NCBI RefSeq assembly: GCF_014836755.1
Contig: NZ_JACSQF010000003.1
Location: 72,832-109,095, forward strand
Origin: Oerskovia merdavium
GTDB taxonomy: Bacteria > Actinomycetota > Actinomycetes > Actinomycetales > Cellulomonadaceae
Direction of reading: 5' to 3'
DNA length: 36,264 nt
The notes beneath the pieces are model-generated. The model had not been told where the DNA came from, did not search any database, and saw only the letters and a program-made list of their open reading frames with translations. Positions 32,110 through 36,264 of this stretch are shown piece by piece. The translations under genes and the position numbers were made by a program. Each line of letters starts with the position of its first letter. Within the stretch, counting starts at the first letter, position 1.

Positions 32110-33620
32110 GTGCGCTCCTGGGTCGTGCGGGCGATGGGCTCGGGCTGCGGCGCGGGTCCCGTGAAGGGCGTCGGCGCAGGCCGCGCCCCGTTCCGGGCCG
32201 GTCCGACGGGCGTCGTGCCCGCGTCGGGCTCCCCCGGCATCCTAGGTGCGGTCGCACCCGGGGCGGCCGTCGAGGCCGTCGACTCGCCCTCGGCCTCGGC
32301 CGCCCGGGGCACCTTGAGCCGCACCTCGGTCCCCCACCCCGGCCGCGACACGACCTCGGCCTGCCCTCCGCGCCGCGTCACTCGCCCGATGATCGACTCG
32401 CGCACGCCGAACCGGTCCTGGGCGATGTCCTTCATCTCGAACCCGTCGCCGCGGTCGCGCACGAACACCTCGACCATGTCGTCGGACACCTCGAGGTAGA
32501 CCGAGACGGGCGGACGCCCGTGCGCGACGGCGTTGACGAGCGCCTCGCGCGTGGCCTGGAGGAGCGCCGTGGTCTCGTCGGTCGGCACGCAGTCCCCCAC
32601 GACGACGACGTCGACCACGACCGCGGCCGTCCCGGCCGACCCGCCGTCGCCGACGGTCCCCGCAGCGCTCATGCCCGCGGTGCTCGCGGCGCCGGCCGCG
32701 AGCCGCCAGCTCTGGCGGTCCTCGACCTCGCCCACGAGCGTCCGGAGCTCGGCCGCGAGCGACGTACCAGGAGCCGGTCGGTCGTTGTACAACCACTCGC
32801 GCAGCTCGCGCTCCTGGGCCCGCGCGAGGCGTGCCACGGTGTCCGCGTCGGCCGCGCTGGCCCGGATGAGCGCGAGCGTCTGCAGGACCGAGTCGTGCAG
32901 GTGGGCCGCGATGTCCGCCCGCTCGGCCTCGCGTGCCCGGGCAGCGCGCTCGTCGCCGAGCTCGCGCACGAGCCGCAGCCACCACGGGGCGAGCACGATC
33001 GCAGCGCCCGCGAGCACGGCGAGCGACGCCACGGTCGCCCGGACCATGTCCGAGGCCGTCGAGTCCTGACCCACCAGGAGCAGGACCCCGACCAGGACGA
33101 GGACCAGACCGCCCGCGAGCCGCAGCACCCCGGCGGGTGTCCGCCCTCCCGCGCGCGAGAGCCAGCGTCCTCGCTGCGCGGCGTCGAGCTGGGACCACGC
33201 GAGGGCGGTCCCCGCGAGCGCGATGAGCACCGGCAGGACCCACGAGACCTCGACGTCGACGCCGGCACGCGCTGCCACCAGGACCGCGGCACCGCTCAGC
33301 AGGACCACGCCGATCGCGACGTCGCGCACCGGGAGCTTGCGTACGCGCCCCTGCAGGCGGGGCGCGATCCGCCGGAGCGAGGTGGGACGCTCCTCGTCCG
33401 CGGCCTGCGCCGGGTCGCCCACGGGCACCGTGACCCAGAGGAAGACGTACAGGACGATCCCCGCGCCGCCCGCGAGGGCGAGCAGGACCATCACGAAGCG
33501 CATCGCGCCCACGGGCAGGTCGAGGTGCAGCGCCAGCCCTCGGCACACGCCACCGACCCAGCGCCCCTGCTCGGGGCGCCGGAGCGGGAGCCGTCTGGCT
33601 GGTTGCGCGGTCTGTGTCAC
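32106..33620 (-). CDS. PspC-domain sensor histidine kinase
   Basis: A 504-residue membrane kinase of the HisKA_3 class. The N-terminus is a PspC domain (residues about 17-68: GRWVGGVCRGLALHLDLPVG followed by a helix GGAGIVLYVFLWVTVPVG), normally an envelope-stress sensing module. Five or so further hydrophobic segments follow up to residue ~212. The phospho-acceptor is His242 in AAHLHDSVLQTLALI. The ATPase domain shows an N-box (ATREALVNAVAHG), a G-box (VRDRGDGFEMKD) and a late GWGTEVRLKVP. About 60 residues of Pro/Ala/Thr-rich tail close the protein. Start GTG 33620. PspC at the N-terminus of the kinase, with a separate PspC protein next door, points to a LiaFSR/Psp-like cell-envelope sensor. 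The stimulus is unknown. Confidence 0.9.
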   Translation of the reverse strand: MTQTAQPARRLPLRRPEQGRWVGGVCRGLALHLDLPVGAMRFVMVLLALAGGAGIVLYVFLWVTVPVGDPAQAADEERPTSLRRIAPRLQGRVRKLPVRDVAIGVVLLSGAAVLVAARAGVDVEVSWVLPVLIALAGTALAWSQLDAAQRGRWLSRAGGRTPAGVLRLAGGLVLVLVGVLLLVGQDSTASDMVRATVASLAVLAGAAIVLAPWWLRLVRELGDERAARAREAERADIAAHLHDSVLQTLALIRASAADADTVARLARAQERELREWLYNDRPAPGTSLAAELRTLVGEVEDRQSWRLAAGAASTAGMSAAGTVGDGGSAGTAAVVVDVVVVGDCVPTDETTALLQATREALVNAVAHGRPPVSVYLEVSDDMVEVFVRDRGDGFEMKDIAQDRFGVRESIIGRVTRRGGQAEVVSRPGWGTEVRLKVPRAAEAEGESTASTAAPGATAPRMPGEPDAGTTPVGPARNGARPAPTPFTGPAPQPEPIARTTQERT

Positions 33621-33678
33621 CCTCTGATGGTCACACGTCCTGACGCCCTCACCGGGCGAAACGCCCCCTTGGTCCCTT

Positions 33679-33731
33679 CCCTGACCGGAAGATCAGGGTC
33701 GCGCGGCACGGGATTCAGGGTCGGCTCAGGG
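33679..33731. promoter_or_regulatory. Phased TCAGGG boxes in the kinase/PspC promoter region
   Basis: An inverted pair, CCCTGA-N8-TCAGGG (33679-33698), is followed by TCAGGG at 33715-33720 and at 33726-33731. The starts of the direct copies (33693, 33715, 33726) are 22 and 11 bases apart, about whole helical turns. They lie between the divergent kinase and PspC-protein starts (33621-33776) and are likely response-regulator sites. Confidence 0.5.
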
Positions 33732-33776
33732 GAACACCCGATACCGGCCGGCCGCTGCGCGCGTCAGGCTGGAGCC

Positions 33777-35441
33777 ATGAGAACCGAGGACACCTCCCCA
33801 GAACCGCCGGCCGGGAGCTCCGCACCGACCGGGGCGGCCCAGCAGACCGCCGGCACGCCCTTCTCCGCGAACGGTCCGGCCCCGGCAGGGCCTGAGGGCC
33901 CGCCGACCCCGTCCACCGGGATGGACAGCTTCTTCGACGCCGTCCGACGTCTCGGCATCTCCCGCTCGGACGACCGCTGGATCGGTGGCGTCGCCGGCGG
34001 GATCGCCGACCGGTTCGGGATCGACCCCCTGATCGTGCGTGGTCTCCTCGTCGTCTCGGTCTTCCTCTCGGGAGCCGGCCTCGTCCTGTACGGCGTCGCC
34101 TGGGCTCTCCTCCCCGAGGCCCGCGACGGCCGCATCCACCTGCAGCAGACGGTCCGCGGCGACTTCGACGTCGCGATGCTCGGTGCGGCCGCGACGACGA
34201 TCGTCGGCCTGAGCTGGAGCACCGGCTGGTCGTCCTGGTGGCACTTCGCAGGGCTCGAGTGGCTCAACGGGCTGTTCTGGACCGCCGCGGTGATCGTCGT
34301 GATCGTGCTGGTCGTCAACCGTCGCAACGACAAGCGGGCCGCGTACACCGCGGCCCAGCACACGCAGCAGCAGGCCCCGCCGGTCGCCCAGCCCGGCCAG
34401 CCCTACCCCGCGCAGCCGTTCGGACCGGGCGTCGCGCCGTCCCAGCAGGGACACCAGGGGAATGCCTGGCAGCACGGCCGCCCCGGCCAGCCCGCGCAGG
34501 CCCGCCCCCCGTACGGACCTCCCGTGCCGGGCGCTGCGCCCGCACCCGGGGTGACGTACCCCGCGACCCCCGCGGCGCCGTCGGGCCCCGCGTACACCGC
34601 CTCCGCTCCCCTGCCCCCGCAGGCCTACGCGGGCCAGCGCCCCACGCCGCCCGTCCCGCCCCAGGCCTACGCCGCCCAGCAGGCAGCGCGGGCCCAGGAG
34701 CAGGCGCGTCGCCAGGCCCAGCGCGAGGCGGACCGCCTGCGCCGCGTCGAGGAGCAGCGCGCCCGCGCCGCCCGGCGGCCGCGCGGCCCCGGGACCGCGA
34801 TCGTGGGGATCACGCTCGGCGTGAGCCTGCTCGGCGCAGCGGTCCTCATGCTGCTCGAGCGTCGCGACGTGATCGACGTGCCGTTCTTCTACACGTGGAT
34901 CGGCGCGACGATCATCCTCCTGGGCCTCGGCGTCGTGATCTCGGGCCTCCGTGGTCGCACGAGCGGAGCCATGGGCGGCCTCGCGATCGTCGCGACGATC
35001 ATCGCGCTCCCGATCGCCGGCTGGAACTCGGTCGATCGCTTCGACGTGAACCTCCAGGGCCGCGCGTCGGACTCGACCTACACGGTCACCTCGGTCCAGG
35101 ACGCCGAGAACGGGTTCGCCTTCACGTTCGGTGACCCCGTCGTCGACCTGAGCCGGCTCGACCTGAGCACGGTCGGTGAGGCCCCGGTCGTCGTGCCCGT
35201 CGACCTGCGCGCCGGGGACCTCACCGTGATCGTCCCCTCGGGCGTCCCGGTCGAGGCCGAGGTCCGCGTCCTCGCGGGCAACGCGACCTGGACCGTCGAC
35301 GGCGAGCGCCGCAGCATCAACGGCGTCAACACCCGCCCGCACACCTTCACCACCGACTCCGTCTCCGACGGCGCCGACCCCGTGCTCCTGCTCGAGGTCG
35401 ACGTCGCCGCGGGAGACGTCACCATCCGGGAGGAATCATGA
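33777..35441 (+). CDS. PspC-domain membrane protein with LiaF-like C-terminus
   Basis: A 554-residue protein. Residues 1-50 are disordered and Pro-rich; the PspC domain is at about 60-118 (DDRWIGGVAGGIADRFGIDP then GLVLYGVAWALLPEA). Further hydrophobic segments lead to a Pro/Gln/Ala-rich linker of about 130 residues, then a charged helix with coiled-coil character (QAARAQEQARRQAQREADRL). A cluster of three more helices follows, and finally an extracytoplasmic beta-rich domain (LSRLDLSTVGEAPVVVPVDL and PSGVPVEAEVRVLAGNATW) resembling the DUF4097/LiaF-type domains that gauge envelope stress. Start ATG 33777 follows GGAG. It is divergent from the kinase and overlaps the next gene by four bases; it probably works with the kinase and regulator. 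Partner and signal are inferred. Confidence 0.85.
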   Translation: MRTEDTSPEPPAGSSAPTGAAQQTAGTPFSANGPAPAGPEGPPTPSTGMDSFFDAVRRLGISRSDDRWIGGVAGGIADRFGIDPLIVRGLLVVSVFLSGAGLVLYGVAWALLPEARDGRIHLQQTVRGDFDVAMLGAAATTIVGLSWSTGWSSWWHFAGLEWLNGLFWTAAVIVVIVLVVNRRNDKRAAYTAAQHTQQQAPPVAQPGQPYPAQPFGPGVAPSQQGHQGNAWQHGRPGQPAQARPPYGPPVPGAAPAPGVTYPATPAAPSGPAYTASAPLPPQAYAGQRPTPPVPPQAYAAQQAARAQEQARRQAQREADRLRRVEEQRARAARRPRGPGTAIVGITLGVSLLGAAVLMLLERRDVIDVPFFYTWIGATIILLGLGVVISGLRGRTSGAMGGLAIVATIIALPIAGWNSVDRFDVNLQGRASDSTYTVTSVQDAENGFAFTFGDPVVDLSRLDLSTVGEAPVVVPVDLRAGDLTVIVPSGVPVEAEVRVLAGNATWTVDGERRSINGVNTRPHTFTTDSVSDGADPVLLLEVDVAAGDVTIREES

Positions 35442-36199
35442 CCACCGAGAAGAACCCCTACGAGTCCGACGACCACGACGAGACTCAGGCCCTCCCCCCG
35501 GTCGACCCGACGATCGAGCTCGCGGCCACGCCGGGCGAGGCCCCGGGCTCCGTGTCCGAGGAACAGGCCGAGGACCGGCCCGAGGCACCGGCAGAGGCCG
35601 GCGTGCTCGCGTCCGAGGACACCTCGACCGACCCCGACGCGACCCAGGTCCTGGAGGCGGCCGCTCCGTCCGACGCCGACCTGGCCGACGAGATCTTCCG
35701 GACCGAGGCGACCCAGGCGCTGCCCGTCGCCGAGCCCACCCAGGCTCTCCCGGTGACTCCCCCGACCCAGGCGCTGCCCGTCTGGGAGGCTGCGCCGACG
35801 CACACGCAGGCCTACCCCGTGCAGGACGCGCCGGTCGACCCCGAGCCCGCCGCCGCGAGCGTGCCGGCACCGGTCCCCGCTCCGGCGGTGGCGACGCCCG
35901 CTCCCGCGGTCGACCCGGCAGCGCAGTGGAACACCACGGCGCAGCAGAAGGCGAACCTCGCCCCGGGCGGCCCCGTCCCCGGCGAGGACCCGCGCAACCG
36001 GGGCCTGCGCGTGGGCACGGTCGTGTGGGGTTTCGTCATCGTCGCGGTGGGCGCGGGCATCCTCGCCCTGGCCCTCGGTGCGACGTACGACCTGGACGTC
36101 GCCCTCATCGCCCTGCTGAGCGTCGCGGGCCTCGTGCTCGTGGTCGGCTCGATCGCGTCGAGCGCACGTCGCAACGCCCGGGAGAGAGCTCACCGGTGA
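35438..36199 (+). CDS. Membrane protein with TQALPV repeats
   Basis: A 253-residue protein with no recognisable family. The first ~185 residues are acidic, rich in Pro, Ala and Thr, and presumably disordered. They contain the motif TQALP four times (ETQALPP, EATQALPV, PTQALPV, PTQALPV) plus variants DATQVLEA and HTQAYPV. Two hydrophobic helices follow at the C-terminus: VGTVVWGFVIVAVGAGILAL and VALIALLSVAGLVLVVGSIA, with a basic end (SSARRNARERAHR). With that topology the repeat region is cytoplasmic or outside depending on helix orientation. ATGA overlap with the PspC protein gene shows a two-gene operon. An 18-bp exact DNA repeat (35711-35728 and 35765-35782) underlies two of the motifs. 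Function unknown; repeated Thr in an acidic context would suit phosphorylation and FHA binding, by inference. Confidence 0.75.
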   Translation: MTTEKNPYESDDHDETQALPPVDPTIELAATPGEAPGSVSEEQAEDRPEAPAEAGVLASEDTSTDPDATQVLEAAAPSDADLADEIFRTEATQALPVAEPTQALPVTPPTQALPVWEAAPTHTQAYPVQDAPVDPEPAAASVPAPVPAPAVATPAPAVDPAAQWNTTAQQKANLAPGGPVPGEDPRNRGLRVGTVVWGFVIVAVGAGILALALGATYDLDVALIALLSVAGLVLVVGSIASSARRNARERAHR

Positions 36200-36231
36200 C
36201 TCACCTTCCGTGAGTGCGTGGAAGGGGTGAG
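36200..36231 (+). terminator. Terminator after the TQALPV-repeat gene
   Basis: CTCACCTTCC (36200-36209) pairs with GGAAGGGGTGAG (36220-36231), with a 2-base bulge and 10-base loop, immediately past the stop codon. Confidence 0.65.
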
Positions 36232-36244
36232 CACGACGGCGGCG

Positions 36245-36264
36245 CACCGGTCGAAGGACCGGTG
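36245..36264. terminator. Hairpin at the window edge
   Basis: CACCGGTC pairs with GACCGGTG around a GAAG tetraloop. It reaches the last base of the window, so its full extent and neighbour are unknown. Confidence 0.5.

Noticed and set aside
31926-35441. A 1171-codon open frame on the plus strand that runs through the kinase and regulator region
   Set aside because: Only the part from 33777 is a real protein. The upstream part is Arg/Gly/His-rich antisense sequence of the kinase and regulator genes, a common artefact of high GC.

Overview
The window looks like a chromosomal segment of a high-GC actinobacterium, most likely a Micrococcales member of the Cellulomonadaceae/Promicromonosporaceae type. 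The reasons are very high GC with G/C third positions, many GTG and leaderless starts, and the actinobacterial order pcrA-sucC-sucD-DUF6350-purN-purH-DUF3017-mdh/icd. No phage, insertion sequence, CRISPR array or tRNA/rRNA gene was seen. Genus assignment is inference.

Left part (1-20.8 kb) is mostly core metabolism. Minus-strand mdh and icd (TCA cycle) face a plus-strand aquaporin. Next come a DUF3017 membrane protein and a divergent ferredoxin-type FAD reductase. The purine genes purN and purH follow, separated by three genes that look inserted: a conserved hypothetical and an ArsR-regulator/AHSA1 pair with its own operator. Then come a proline-rich membrane protein, DUF6350, sucD, sucC and the PcrA/UvrD helicase. 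Two small plus-strand enzymes (VOC and GNAT) and two minus-strand small membrane proteins close this half.

Central part (20.9-30.8 kb) is a sulfur-assimilation operon: a 28-residue leader peptide ending in four Cys codons, then cysI, cysH, cysD, cysN, an SsuABC-type importer and cysG. Sulfate goes to APS (CysDN), to sulfite (CysH, APS reductase) and to sulfide (CysI, whose siroheme comes from CysG); the ABC system probably imports organic or inorganic sulfur. The leader lies at a -10 box placed for leaderless transcription and is followed by alternating CTCAG/CTGAG segments that could form mutually exclusive hairpins. This is a good candidate for cysteine-responsive attenuation and the most interesting item in the window. 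A convergent 7Fe ferredoxin gene follows.

Right part (31.4-36.2 kb) is an envelope-stress-like module: a LuxR-type response regulator and a PspC-domain histidine kinase on the minus strand, divergent from a PspC/LiaF-like membrane protein and a membrane protein with TQALPV repeats. The shared intergenic region holds helically phased TCAGGG boxes.

Non-coding structure is unusually rich. A dispersed element (core GCCCGACGGCGC) forms inverted-pair terminators after icd and pcrA and also occurs singly inside genes, with a 21-bp tandem array inside cysG. Three long intergenic palindromes share a CCGCAWNCTCG-like core. A 14-bp palindromic motif is shared by the icd and sucC upstream regions.
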